Source: Nitrospiraceae bacterium
GTDB taxonomy: Bacteria; Nitrospirota; Nitrospiria; Nitrospirales; Nitrospiraceae
Direction: 5' to 3'
DNA length: 64,000 nucleotides
NCBI GenBank assembly: GCA_019637075.1
Contig: JAHBWI010000003.1
Span: 248,001 to 312,000 of the forward strand
In this document: positions 1 to 7,704 of the stretch, piece by piece
Position numbering within the stretch: position 1 is the stretch's first letter
Layout of the letters: every line of letters begins with the position of its first letter
Made by a program: the position numbers and the translations under genes
The notes under the pieces: model-generated
Told to the model about the DNA's origin: nothing
What the model saw: the letters and a program-made list of their open reading frames with translations, nothing else
The model's database searches: none

Positions 1-2613
1 GCGAGCCTGAAAGCGCTCGCGGGATTCCGGCGGGATAAGAGAAAAAAAGTCCCGTTTCAGCAGTTGGGATTGGGTCGCAGCGCCGACGAGATGGAGACAG
101 GCGCGGTTGGCGTACACGATGCGGCCGTCGCAGGTGACCAGCACGGCGTTGGGAGACTGCTCAACGAGCGAGCGATAACGCGTCTCGCTGGCCCGCACCG
201 CTTCCTCCATCTGTTTCGCGGCGGTGATATCCTGAGCAATGCCTGCGAGACGGTAGGCCTGGCCGTGCTCATCCTTGATGGGAAAGCAGCGGTCGCGGAT
301 CCATCGGACGTCTCCATCGGGGCGCACGATTCGATATTCCTCGTCGTAGGGCAGTTCCGCTTGACAGGCGGCGGCAATTTCGACCCGCTCACGGTCATCC
401 GGATGTACGTATTGGAGCCAGAGCCCAGGGTTGGCATAGAGCTCAGTGCGGTTGCGACCCCAGATGGATTCGAAGGCGGGACTGAGGTAGATCAATTTCT
501 TCTTGTCCGCCGGTACGAGCCAAAAGGCGGCATCGATATGCTCGGCAAGTTGCCGGAATCGTTCCTCGCTCTGGAGAACCTCTTCTGTCATCCCCTGGCG
601 ATCGCTCACGTCGCTGACCATCGAGAGTACGTTGACGACGTTTCCCGCGGCATCACGCAGTGGAGTATTCGACCATTCGCAGATGATGCGTTTTCCGGAC
701 TTCGTGACATTCTCATTGGTGCTGTGAGCGGTCCTGTCGCCCGCCAGTAGCCGGGCCCAGATTGCATCGACAGGAGGCCGGACATCAGCAGGGATGAGAC
801 AGGCGGCGGAGCGCCCCATGATCTCCGCCGCGGTGTATCCGAAGATTCGTTCTGCGGCTGGGTTCCAGGAACGAACTCTGAAATCACGATCCCAGAGTAT
901 GTGCCCGAGGGGAAGTTCGACGATCTGTTGCCGGAGGAAATCCTCGTTGGCGCGGAGGGATTCCGAGGTTTCTTTCAGCGCCGCTTGGGTCGTCCTGTGT
1001 TCGGTGACGTCTTGGATGGTCCCGGTCACCCCGACGGGGGCGCCGCCGTCGTTCCGATGCACGATCCCTCGGCAGTGCACCTGCCGCACTTCCCCGGTGG
1101 GGCGGATGATTCGGCACTCGACGTCGTAGGGGGCGGTGCCGTCGAATGCCTGCTCGATCGCCTTCAGCACCCGGTCCTTGTCGTCTTCGTGGAGCGCGCT
1201 GATGAACAAGTCGTAGGTGGGCGTTACCGATTCAGATGAGAGGCCAAAGATTCGGAACTGTTCTTCCGACCATCGCAGGGCTCCGGTATCGATGTCCCAT
1301 TCCCATGATCCCACATGGGCCAGACCCTGGGCGTCCTCCAGTGCCTGCCGTTGCCGCCGGAGCTCGTCTTCGGTTCTGGCTTGCGCCTCTTCGAGACGCT
1401 TCCGCACGCTGATGTCCATGTGGATACCGGCCGCGCGCACGGGCGTGCCGGACTCATCACGAACCAGTACCCGACCGGTGTCGAGCACCCATTTCCATTC
1501 TCCCTGTTTCGTTCTGAGCCGGTGTTCCGTGGAATAGGATGTCGTGTGGCCTTCGAGGTGAGCAGTGAGGGCGGCCATGACCCGGTTTTTGTCATCGGGG
1601 TGTACAAGGAGCTCCCATGCTCGCACATGGGGTTCGATCTCCTCGACCCGATAGCCGAGCATTTCAGCCCATCGTTGGTTGAAGGAGACTTTTCCCGACG
1701 GAATGTCCCAATCCCAGGTTCCCAATCCTCCACCGGTCAGGGCGATCTGAAGGCGGTCGGCCTGTGATTCTGCCGTCTGCTCCTGCACGGTCAGAAGCTT
1801 CTCGAGCAAGGCGATCTGGTTCATGAGCGTCGCGGCGGTATTGCGCGGCTCGAGACCTTGCGACCCTGTCTGGAGGTTTGCCGAGGCCGGGAGTATCTGT
1901 TCCGGGTGATCGAACGGGAGCAGGGCAATTTTGGCGCAGAGGGCCAGGGTTCTGAAGAGTTCGGCGGTTTGGCTGGTCACGGCATCTCGGCTGAACAAGA
2001 TCACCGCGAACATCTCGCCGCTCGGGAGCGGGGCTCCGAACCCAAGGACTGATTTGATTCCGTAGCGACGGACGAATTCGTCCTGAGCAGGTACGAAGGG
2101 ACTGCCCTCGGCTTTCAGCACATGGAACACGCTATATGCGTGCTCGCTGGAATCCAGCAGGACGCCCGCATCGCCCATCGTGATTTCCGGAACCGACAGG
2201 CCGAATTGTCTGAAGAGGCGGCTGAACATGGGCAGCTTGTCGACGGCCTCGGGGTTCTCAAGCGGGATCACCCGAAACCGGCTGGACAAGGCCGGTTCAT
2301 TCCATCCCGACACGATGCCGGCGCTGCCCAGCAATGTGAGGCATTTCGTGTCGGGGCGGTCCGGCGCCTTTCCCAGACGTTTGGCGACCAGGGACTGCAA
2401 CTCAGACGAGAGATGACTGTGGGGATGGGTCTTGAATAGCCGCACCAGCGCGCAGGCTGGGTCTCGGCCCTCATCCCGGATGAGGGAATTGAATAAATAT
2501 TGAACGAGCCGTTGAGCGACTTGTTCGATTCCTGTGGCCCCCGCACCGAGTCGGCGAAGCGCGGCACCACAGGCGGTCATGTCCCGGAGCGAGAACGAGG
2601 TCAGTCGATACAT
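1..2613 (-). CDS. Multi-PAS sensor protein, C-terminus beyond the left edge
   Basis: An uninterrupted reading frame runs from an ATG at 2613 to base 1, giving 871 visible codons. The first roughly 280 residues look like a GAF-type sensory region. At least four PAS domains follow, each with the usual PAS core and a PAC tail ending in a D-I-T or D-V-T motif, and a fifth PAS begins at the window edge. No kinase domain is visible, so the output (histidine kinase or GGDEF) lies outside. The protein probably senses redox, ligand or energy state in the cytoplasm, as no membrane segment is seen. It follows the response regulator at 2716-3372 on the same strand after about 100 bp, so it may belong to the same signalling unit. 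The start is supported only by a weak AGGTG about 12 bases upstream. Confidence 0.85.
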   Translation of the reverse strand, partial: MYRLTSFSLRDMTACGAALRRLGAGATGIEQVAQRLVQYLFNSLIRDEGRDPACALVRLFKTHPHSHLSSELQSLVAKRLGKAPDRPDTKCLTLLGSAGIVSGWNEPALSSRFRVIPLENPEAVDKLPMFSRLFRQFGLSVPEITMGDAGVLLDSSEHAYSVFHVLKAEGSPFVPAQDEFVRRYGIKSVLGFGAPLPSGEMFAVILFSRDAVTSQTAELFRTLALCAKIALLPFDHPEQILPASANLQTGSQGLEPRNTAATLMNQIALLEKLLTVQEQTAESQADRLQIALTGGGLGTWDWDIPSGKVSFNQRWAEMLGYRVEEIEPHVRAWELLVHPDDKNRVMAALTAHLEGHTTSYSTEHRLRTKQGEWKWVLDTGRVLVRDESGTPVRAAGIHMDISVRKRLEEAQARTEDELRRQRQALEDAQGLAHVGSWEWDIDTGALRWSEEQFRIFGLSSESVTPTYDLFISALHEDDKDRVLKAIEQAFDGTAPYDVECRIIRPTGEVRQVHCRGIVHRNDGGAPVGVTGTIQDVTEHRTTQAALKETSESLRANEDFLRQQIVELPLGHILWDRDFRVRSWNPAAERIFGYTAAEIMGRSAACLIPADVRPPVDAIWARLLAGDRTAHSTNENVTKSGKRIICEWSNTPLRDAAGNVVNVLSMVSDVSDRQGMTEEVLQSEERFRQLAEHIDAAFWLVPADKKKLIYLSPAFESIWGRNRTELYANPGLWLQYVHPDDRERVEIAAACQAELPYDEEYRIVRPDGDVRWIRDRCFPIKDEHGQAYRLAGIAQDITAAKQMEEAVRASETRYRSLVEQSPNAVLVTCDGRIVYANRACLHLVGAATQSQLLKRDFFSLIPPESRERFQAR

Positions 2614-2715
2614 GGCGTAGACACACCTGCAGAGGTGAAGGGGGGAACCTGCCGGATGTTGTTTCGGGTGATTGCGGTGAAAACTTAAGGCGTACCGACC
2701 ATCCTGGAATGGAGG

Positions 2716-3372
2716 TCAGGAGAAGTGCTTGGAGTAGAAGGCCGCCGCTTGTGATCGCCTGCTGATGTGCAATTTTGTGTACACGCTCGCGAGGTAATTC
2801 TTGACCGTCTTGTCGCTCAACCCCAGTTCTGCGGCGATTTCCTTATTGGTTTTTCCCTGAGCAACCAGGGGGAGGAGCCGCTGCTCCTGAGGCGAGAGGG
2901 GGAGGTTCGTGCGTTCCGGCGGTCTAGTTGCCAGGCGTCGCAGGTAGGCGAAGGTATGGTGTGTGACACGGGGGTCGAGAAACGACTGGCCTCGCATGAT
3001 GGTCCGCAACGCTTGGAGTAAAGTCTCCGCGCCTGCATCGCGGAGCACGTAGCCGTGCGCGCCAGTGGCCACGGCCGACAGGAGCGTCTCATCGTCAAGC
3101 CTGTCCGAGAGGAAGAGGAGCCGGGACTTGGGGCATTGCTCCATGATCTCCCTGGCGGCCTCGATGCCGCTGCCGTCCTCCAATCGGAGGTCGAGAATGA
3201 CGATATCGGGACGCAGCCGCGCAATGCCCGAGAGCGCCTCGGACTTGGCGGTCGCTTCTCCGACAACCACAAAGTCTGGTTCGGGCTCGAGCAGCGTACG
3301 CAAGCCCACGCGTACGAGTTCCTCCGGATTGAGAATGTAGACCTCTGACTGCTTCTTTGACGTATGGCTCAT
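2716..3372 (-). CDS. NarL/FixJ-family response regulator with atypical receiver
   Basis: A receiver domain (about residues 11-125) is followed by a LuxR-type helix-turn-helix (about 150-215, with the K-T-N-K-E-I-A and S-D-K-T-V-K-N-Y blocks). The phosphoacceptor-like Asp61 is present. The acidic pair that binds magnesium is replaced by Asn15-Pro16 before Glu17-Glu18, and the conserved receiver Lys is Arg111, so normal phosphorylation is doubtful. The frame is open upstream to 3543, but that would overlap the neighbouring gene by 77 bases. The Met at 3372, giving 218 residues, fits the family length better. It lies downstream of the degenerate kinase-like gene at 3467-4285, and the two were probably transcribed together. 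DNA targets cannot be told from sequence. Confidence 0.85.
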   Translation of the reverse strand: MSHTSKKQSEVYILNPEELVRVGLRTLLEPEPDFVVVGEATAKSEALSGIARLRPDIVILDLRLEDGSGIEAAREIMEQCPKSRLLFLSDRLDDETLLSAVATGAHGYVLRDAGAETLLQALRTIMRGQSFLDPRVTHHTFAYLRRLATRPPERTNLPLSPQEQRLLPLVAQGKTNKEIAAELGLSDKTVKNYLASVYTKLHISRRSQAAAFYSKHFS

Positions 3373-3466
3373 GGATGAATTCCGCTCTCGAGAGTCTTCC
3401 CGGTTCAGTCGTATGATCCGCCCGCGCTCACCGTCGGGGTCGGTAAGACCTTCCCTTGGCGATCGA

Positions 3467-4285
3467 TCATGCATGGCGTGGTATTCCCGGTTGAGGATGC
3501 GTGGGGGATGCCTCTGGTTGCATGTCTGTGTCCTGAGTCCCATGGAGGTGAACCGGGGTCGCCGTACTCAAGACGACGGTCAACTCAAACCGGGGCCGCC
3601 GTCTGAGCATCACGCGTCCGCCGATCCCTGCCACATGAGCGTCGATTTCGTCGATGTTGATGCGAGGCCCGGCGGTTGTCCTGTGGGTGCCGTCTTCGAG
3701 CAAGACGAAGCGGATATGTTGCTTGGCTGAAATCAACATCATGTCCAAGTTGCGCATGCCCGAACAGCGCAACGTGCTGGCCAGCAAGGAGCGCGCGACG
3801 CACAGCAACCGCCGGCTTTCCTCTTGTGTGAGGAGCGCTACACTGCGGGGGTCGACCGAGATGGTGACTCCGAGATTACCGAAGTGCCGTGCTGCGGCCG
3901 CCAACTGGTGGAGTTCCGATTCAAATTCGAATCCCGTGATCACGTCCGCTTCCAGCGAAAGAATGCGTTCCCGGACGCCCTGAATGATTCTGCGCATCTG
4001 CTTGCCGGGGTGGCCGGCCGCCTGCCGATCCCTGGTCTTTCCCGGGGAGAAGGTCGCTTCCAGTTGGTACAAGGGCTCAAGCACCTCATTTTGCAGTACA
4101 TGGGTGAATCGGTCTCGATCCTGAAGCAGTTCCTGAAGCCGGGCATCCTTGGCACGCAATGCCTCGGTGAGCAGCCGATGCTGATCCTGCGCAAGCTCGG
4201 AGGCCGGCACAGGTTTGTGGCGTTGAGGAAGGCTCGGCAGCCGAACAACTGCGGCGAGTTTCTCCCGTGGTTCACGAGGCTTCAT
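3467..4285 (-). CDS. Degenerate NarX-like histidine kinase relative
   Basis: A 272-residue soluble protein begins with a coiled-coil-prone stretch (about 28-60). Around residues 60-80 a segment resembles the HisKA_3 dimerisation helix, but the His of the usual L-H-D is Gln65 (L-Q-N). The C-terminal third has the spacing of a HATPase region but no recognisable N-box or G-box. It therefore looks like a non-catalytic kinase relative, possibly a binding partner or anti-activator for the adjacent response regulator. The ATG at 4285 is preceded by AAGGG. Assignment to the kinase family is an inference from pattern and context; a completely different fold is possible. Confidence 0.6.
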   Translation of the reverse strand: MKPREPREKLAAVVRLPSLPQRHKPVPASELAQDQHRLLTEALRAKDARLQELLQDRDRFTHVLQNEVLEPLYQLEATFSPGKTRDRQAAGHPGKQMRRIIQGVRERILSLEADVITGFEFESELHQLAAAARHFGNLGVTISVDPRSVALLTQEESRRLLCVARSLLASTLRCSGMRNLDMMLISAKQHIRFVLLEDGTHRTTAGPRINIDEIDAHVAGIGGRVMLRRRPRFELTVVLSTATPVHLHGTQDTDMQPEASPTHPQPGIPRHA

Positions 4286-4414
4286 CAGAACCCTTCATAA
4301 CGGTGGTCTGGCATCTCGCTCACTCGTCCTACGGCACCTTGCGGCAGTCCATCTCGATTCATGCCCTAGCAGTAGCACCTAAGGTGATTGTCTCCGGTTC
4401 CGGTGTCGTCGCGC

Positions 4415-4434
4415 ACCTGGCGTAGCCGCCAGGT
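4415..4434. promoter_or_regulatory. lux-box-like operator upstream of luxI
   Basis: The 20-bp dyad ACCTGGCGTAGCCGCCAGGT has perfect 8-bp arms (9 bp if the flanking C/G pair is counted). It has the ACCTG...CAGGT ends and 20-bp length of the classical Vibrio fischeri lux box. It lies 60 bp upstream of the AHL synthase start and just before a candidate -35 hexamer, which is the position expected for LuxR activation and autoinduction. Confidence 0.75.
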
Positions 4435-4438
4435 GAAA

Positions 4439-4467
4439 TTGACCCTGTGTAGGGAGAACCATACGGT
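4439..4467 (+). promoter_or_regulatory. Candidate sigma70-type promoter of luxI
   Basis: TTGACC (4439-4444) and TACGGT (4462-4467) are separated by 17 bp. The -35 matches the consensus at five of six positions and the -10 poorly, as expected for an activator-dependent promoter. The lux-box-like dyad ends four bases upstream. Confidence 0.45.
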
Positions 4468-4494
4468 AGGCCCACGTATTCAAGGAGGTCTGTC

Positions 4495-5253
4495 ATGTAT
4501 GGGATCGATGCTGATGTGCCGCTGCCGTCCGGAGAACGTTACCGCGTGACTGTCTTGTCTTCTGCGGAAGAACTCGATGCTTCTTTCCGCCTGCGCCATC
4601 GGATCTACGTTGACTCATTGGGCTGGGTGCCGGCTTCGCCCGATGGGCGGGAAATTGATCAATACGACGGATGGGCGACGTCGCTCGGAGTCTTCGGGGA
4701 GGAAGATCGGTTGCTGGGTGTCGTGCGCCTGCTGCCGTCCTATGGCCCCATGATGATCGAACATGAATTCGCCGGGCTGTTCGAGGGAAGCTACAACTTG
4801 ATCCGGGAACCGATCGCGAACGAGATCACGAGGCTGGCGATTGATCCCGGCGAGCGGCGTCAAGGCGAGAAGTCGAAAATCTTGCTCGCGTTGCTTCGGG
4901 GAATGTATCGCTGGTTGACGGAACAGTCCGTACGCTATTCATACATGGTGGTGGAGAAACGAGTGCTTCGCATGCTGCGAACCATGGGATTCCCCGGTCG
5001 GCCGCTGGGGCCGGCGATCGCCTTTCCCCCTGCCCATGCATTGACGGTTGCGGCGGTCTTGGACTGGAACGAGTTTCGAGAGCAAAATGCGCGGCTGCGG
5101 CCGTGGTTCCTCGAGTGGATGTCTGAAGGGGCTGCGCCGATCGCGAGGCCGCTCAACGTGCGGTCCGGGGCGGGGCGACAGGCCCTTCATGTCGCCTGTC
5201 AGGCGACATCGGCGGAGTTGGTGGTATCAGCGTTAGGCGGCCCAATCGGATAG
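4495..5253 (+). CDS. luxI: LuxI-type acyl-homoserine-lactone synthase
   Basis: A 252-residue autoinducer synthase that would join an acyl chain to S-adenosylmethionine to give an N-acyl-homoserine lactone. The family residues are present in order: Arg34, Trp44, Glu53, Asp55, Asp58, Arg78, then the E-I-T-R-L block with Glu110 and Arg113. The C-terminus is about 30-50 residues longer than most LuxI proteins. The ATG follows a strong AAGGAGG. The gene is convergent with the AHL-binding LuxR (stop codons 24 bp apart) and has a lux-box-like dyad and promoter upstream, so positive feedback is likely. The acyl chain cannot be predicted from sequence. Confidence 0.92.
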   Translation: MYGIDADVPLPSGERYRVTVLSSAEELDASFRLRHRIYVDSLGWVPASPDGREIDQYDGWATSLGVFGEEDRLLGVVRLLPSYGPMMIEHEFAGLFEGSYNLIREPIANEITRLAIDPGERRQGEKSKILLALLRGMYRWLTEQSVRYSYMVVEKRVLRMLRTMGFPGRPLGPAIAFPPAHALTVAAVLDWNEFREQNARLRPWFLEWMSEGAAPIARPLNVRSGAGRQALHVACQATSAELVVSALGGPIG

Positions 5254-5276
5254 CTGGTCATCGGCACTCCGGCGGA

Positions 5277-6158
5277 TCAGCGTCTCGCCAGGAGGCCCTT
5301 CTCCACCGCATAGGCGACGGCCTGCGTCCTCGAACTGACGTCAAGCTTGTGAAAAATGCTTTCCGCGTGAAACCGAATCGTGCGTTCGCTCACCCCGAGG
5401 ATGCGGGAGATTTCCCAATTGGTCTTTCCGTGGCGCATCCAGTCGAGGACTGTCTGTTCACGCGGGGAAAGATCTGAGCCGGCTGGCGCGATCACGGGCG
5501 GCGTGATCCGCATGATGGCTCCGTGGAGATATCTCGACAAATAGGACAGGGCGGCGTGATACCGAGTCGGTACGGGTTCCTTGTCGTCCGCGAAGGAAAC
5601 GAAACTGGTAAGGCCCTGTGCGGAGTCGGCCTCTCCGATGGTCACGCCCGTGGATAGGCCGAACGCCCGTGCTTCCTCGACGAATTCTTGGCCTTTGAGC
5701 GAGGGGTTGCGTTGGTACGTATTGGTCCAGGCCTGGGTTTTCCCGCCTGAACGGATATGCTGGCGTAACACCGGATCCACGCCGGCATAGCGGTTTTTCA
5801 GGTATAGCATGATCCAGTCGGTGGGATAGCTCACATTGACGATCTTATGGAATCCAGGCGATGGCATGGCGGGATCGACCGTCAGGATTCCAGCGATCAT
5901 TGCTCTGCAGGGTATATGGCGCTGAGTGAGTTGCAGCAGCGTGGTGACTTCAGATTCCGTCTTCGCATGGAAGGCGTAGTGAAAGACCTCCATGAAATTC
6001 AGAAGCTCCGTCTTGGAAAAGTCGGTGAAGGCCTGCAGGGGAAACCGGGGCGCATCTGTTTCGTTCTGCGGCTCCGTCCAGGCGGAGTTGGCCTGCGGAA
6101 GTCGGGGTGCGTTTGGTGAGGAGCTCGATGATGTGGGTGTGGGCGACCCTTTTCGCAT
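5277..6158 (-). CDS. luxR: LuxR-type AHL-responsive transcriptional regulator
   Basis: A 293-residue regulator with an N-terminal autoinducer-binding domain and a C-terminal LuxR helix-turn-helix (about 225-285). All six classical ligand-pocket residues seem present: Trp115, Tyr119, Asp128, Pro129, Trp144 and Gly168 (TraR Trp57, Tyr61, Asp70, Pro71, Trp85, Gly113). This argues for real AHL binding. The frame is open upstream to 6347, but the ATG at 6158 has GGAGGG at good spacing and is chosen. The first 45 residues are Ser/Pro-rich and outside the domain. It is the likely receptor for the product of the convergent luxI gene and the likely reader of the two lux-box-like sites. Confidence 0.9.
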   Translation of the reverse strand: MRKGSPTPTSSSSSPNAPRLPQANSAWTEPQNETDAPRFPLQAFTDFSKTELLNFMEVFHYAFHAKTESEVTTLLQLTQRHIPCRAMIAGILTVDPAMPSPGFHKIVNVSYPTDWIMLYLKNRYAGVDPVLRQHIRSGGKTQAWTNTYQRNPSLKGQEFVEEARAFGLSTGVTIGEADSAQGLTSFVSFADDKEPVPTRYHAALSYLSRYLHGAIMRITPPVIAPAGSDLSPREQTVLDWMRHGKTNWEISRILGVSERTIRFHAESIFHKLDVSSRTQAVAYAVEKGLLARR

Positions 6159-6336
6159 GATTACCCTCCCGCCTCGGCGTCGTGCGCGTTCGAGGCAGCG
6201 ACATGTGTGACTGGAATGCGAGTTCGACGCAGAACCGTTCTCCGAATCGCTCTGCGGGCCCGATTTCGGCCGGCACCGGCCGCGGCGTACGCAACCGGCG
6301 CCGGGAGAAACAAGGCCCGTGGGTACAGGTGCATGG

Positions 6337-7665
6337 TTACGACACACCAGTCAGCTCACCGGACCGAGCGTCACCATACCGGTGCTCGCAGCGGTCGTGG
6401 GTTGCGACGGCGGTGTCGACGCGGGATAAGGCCAACACGATGTTCTTCCCGCCGAATCCGAAACTGTTCACGAGCGCGCGACGCAGATGCGCCGGACGGC
6501 CTTCACCGGCGACGTAGTCCAGATCGCAGGCCGGATCCGGTGTGCTCAAGTTCAATGTCGGTGGAATGAATTGGTGTTCCATCGCCTTGGCCGTGCCGAT
6601 GATCTGGAATGCGCCGCTGGCGGCAAAGGCGTGGCCCAAGGCCGCTTTGAAGGAACTGACCGGAATCTGGTAGGCGTGGCGACCGAGAACGGACTTGATC
6701 GTCTGGGTCTCCATCGCGTCCAACTCGACGGTGCCGAGCCCGCAGGCGTTGACGTAATCGACTTCTTCCGGGAACCAGTGCGCGTGGCTCAGCGCCAATT
6801 GCGCCGCACGTTGCTGATCCGATCCGGTAACGGCGGGTTTCACCATCGAATGCGCATCGCATGTGAACCCCCAACCTTCCAATTCCGCATACATCTTGGC
6901 CCCGCGCGCCCGCGCGTGTTCGTAGTCTTCCAGAATGAAGCTGCCGGCGCCCTCACCCAACACCATGCCGCATCGTGTTTTGTCGAACGGTCTGGGGAGA
7001 TTGCGGATGGAGCCCCGTTCATCCGGTGCGAGTGCGCGGCCGGCGTTCATCGCCGCATACACGCTCGGGTGCAGAGGTGCTTCGCTGCCTCCCGCTACGA
7101 CAATGGAGGACTGGCCGGACTTGATCCATTCATAGGCGCGACCGACGGCGTTGGCCGTGGAGGAGCAGCCGATGGAGTAGGTTTCGCAGGGACCGTGGAT
7201 GCCCAGCACGATCGCGACTTCAGAGGAAATGGCATTGGGAAAGGTCATGCTCATCGTGAATGGGTTGACCCGCTCGTAGGCCGTGCGTGTCGCGGCGTCG
7301 TGGTATTCGAACGCTTCCTTCATCCCTCCGATTGACGTGCCGAACGAGACGCCGATGCAAGCCCGATCCTCCTGTTCGAGGTCGAGGCCGGCATCGCGCG
7401 AGGCCATCATGGCCGAGGCGACAGCGAACTGGGTGGCGCGTCCCATGCGGCGCACTTGCTTGCGATGCAGGAAATCTTCGGGATCGAAGTCTTCCACTTC
7501 GGCCGCCAGACAGGCTTGAAACGGCGTGGTATCAAAGGATCGGAGCGGCTTCACGGCGGATTCGCCCCGGCTGAGGAGATGCCAAAACAAATCGACCGTG
7601 CTGCCTAAGGGGGAGATGACTCCCATACCGGTAATGACGACTCGACGTGCTGTGTGCTGTGCCAT
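6337..7665 (-). CDS. FabF-like beta-ketoacyl synthase with altered catalytic triad
   Basis: A 442-residue thiolase-fold condensing enzyme of the FabF/KAS II group. It has the nucleophile Cys167 in S-I-G-C-S-S-T, the second active-site His345 in K-A-A-L-G-H, and the N-S-F-G-F-G-G loop near the C-terminus. The first catalytic His, normally in N-A-H-G-T, is Cys308 (N-A-C-G-L-G-T, codon TGC). Decarboxylative condensation may be impaired or changed. The ATG at 7665 follows AGGAGGG; the frame itself is open to 7689. It lies 39 bp downstream of the nitroreductase-like gene on the same strand, apparently in one operon behind a lux-box-like dyad. This suggests a quorum-regulated secondary metabolite or acyl modification rather than bulk fatty-acid synthesis. 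Confidence 0.88.
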   Translation of the reverse strand: MAQHTARRVVITGMGVISPLGSTVDLFWHLLSRGESAVKPLRSFDTTPFQACLAAEVEDFDPEDFLHRKQVRRMGRATQFAVASAMMASRDAGLDLEQEDRACIGVSFGTSIGGMKEAFEYHDAATRTAYERVNPFTMSMTFPNAISSEVAIVLGIHGPCETYSIGCSSTANAVGRAYEWIKSGQSSIVVAGGSEAPLHPSVYAAMNAGRALAPDERGSIRNLPRPFDKTRCGMVLGEGAGSFILEDYEHARARGAKMYAELEGWGFTCDAHSMVKPAVTGSDQQRAAQLALSHAHWFPEEVDYVNACGLGTVELDAMETQTIKSVLGRHAYQIPVSSFKAALGHAFAASGAFQIIGTAKAMEHQFIPPTLNLSTPDPACDLDYVAGEGRPAHLRRALVNSFGFGGKNIVLALSRVDTAVATHDRCEHRYGDARSGELTGVS

Positions 7666-7704
7666 AGTGCCCTCCTGTTTCTGAGGCATTGTGAAAAATT
7701 ACCG

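Noticed and set aside
64-750. Plus-strand frame of 228 codons
   Set aside because: It lies opposite the PAS-domain frame, which reads cleanly from 2613 to base 1 on the minus strand with typical PAS motifs.
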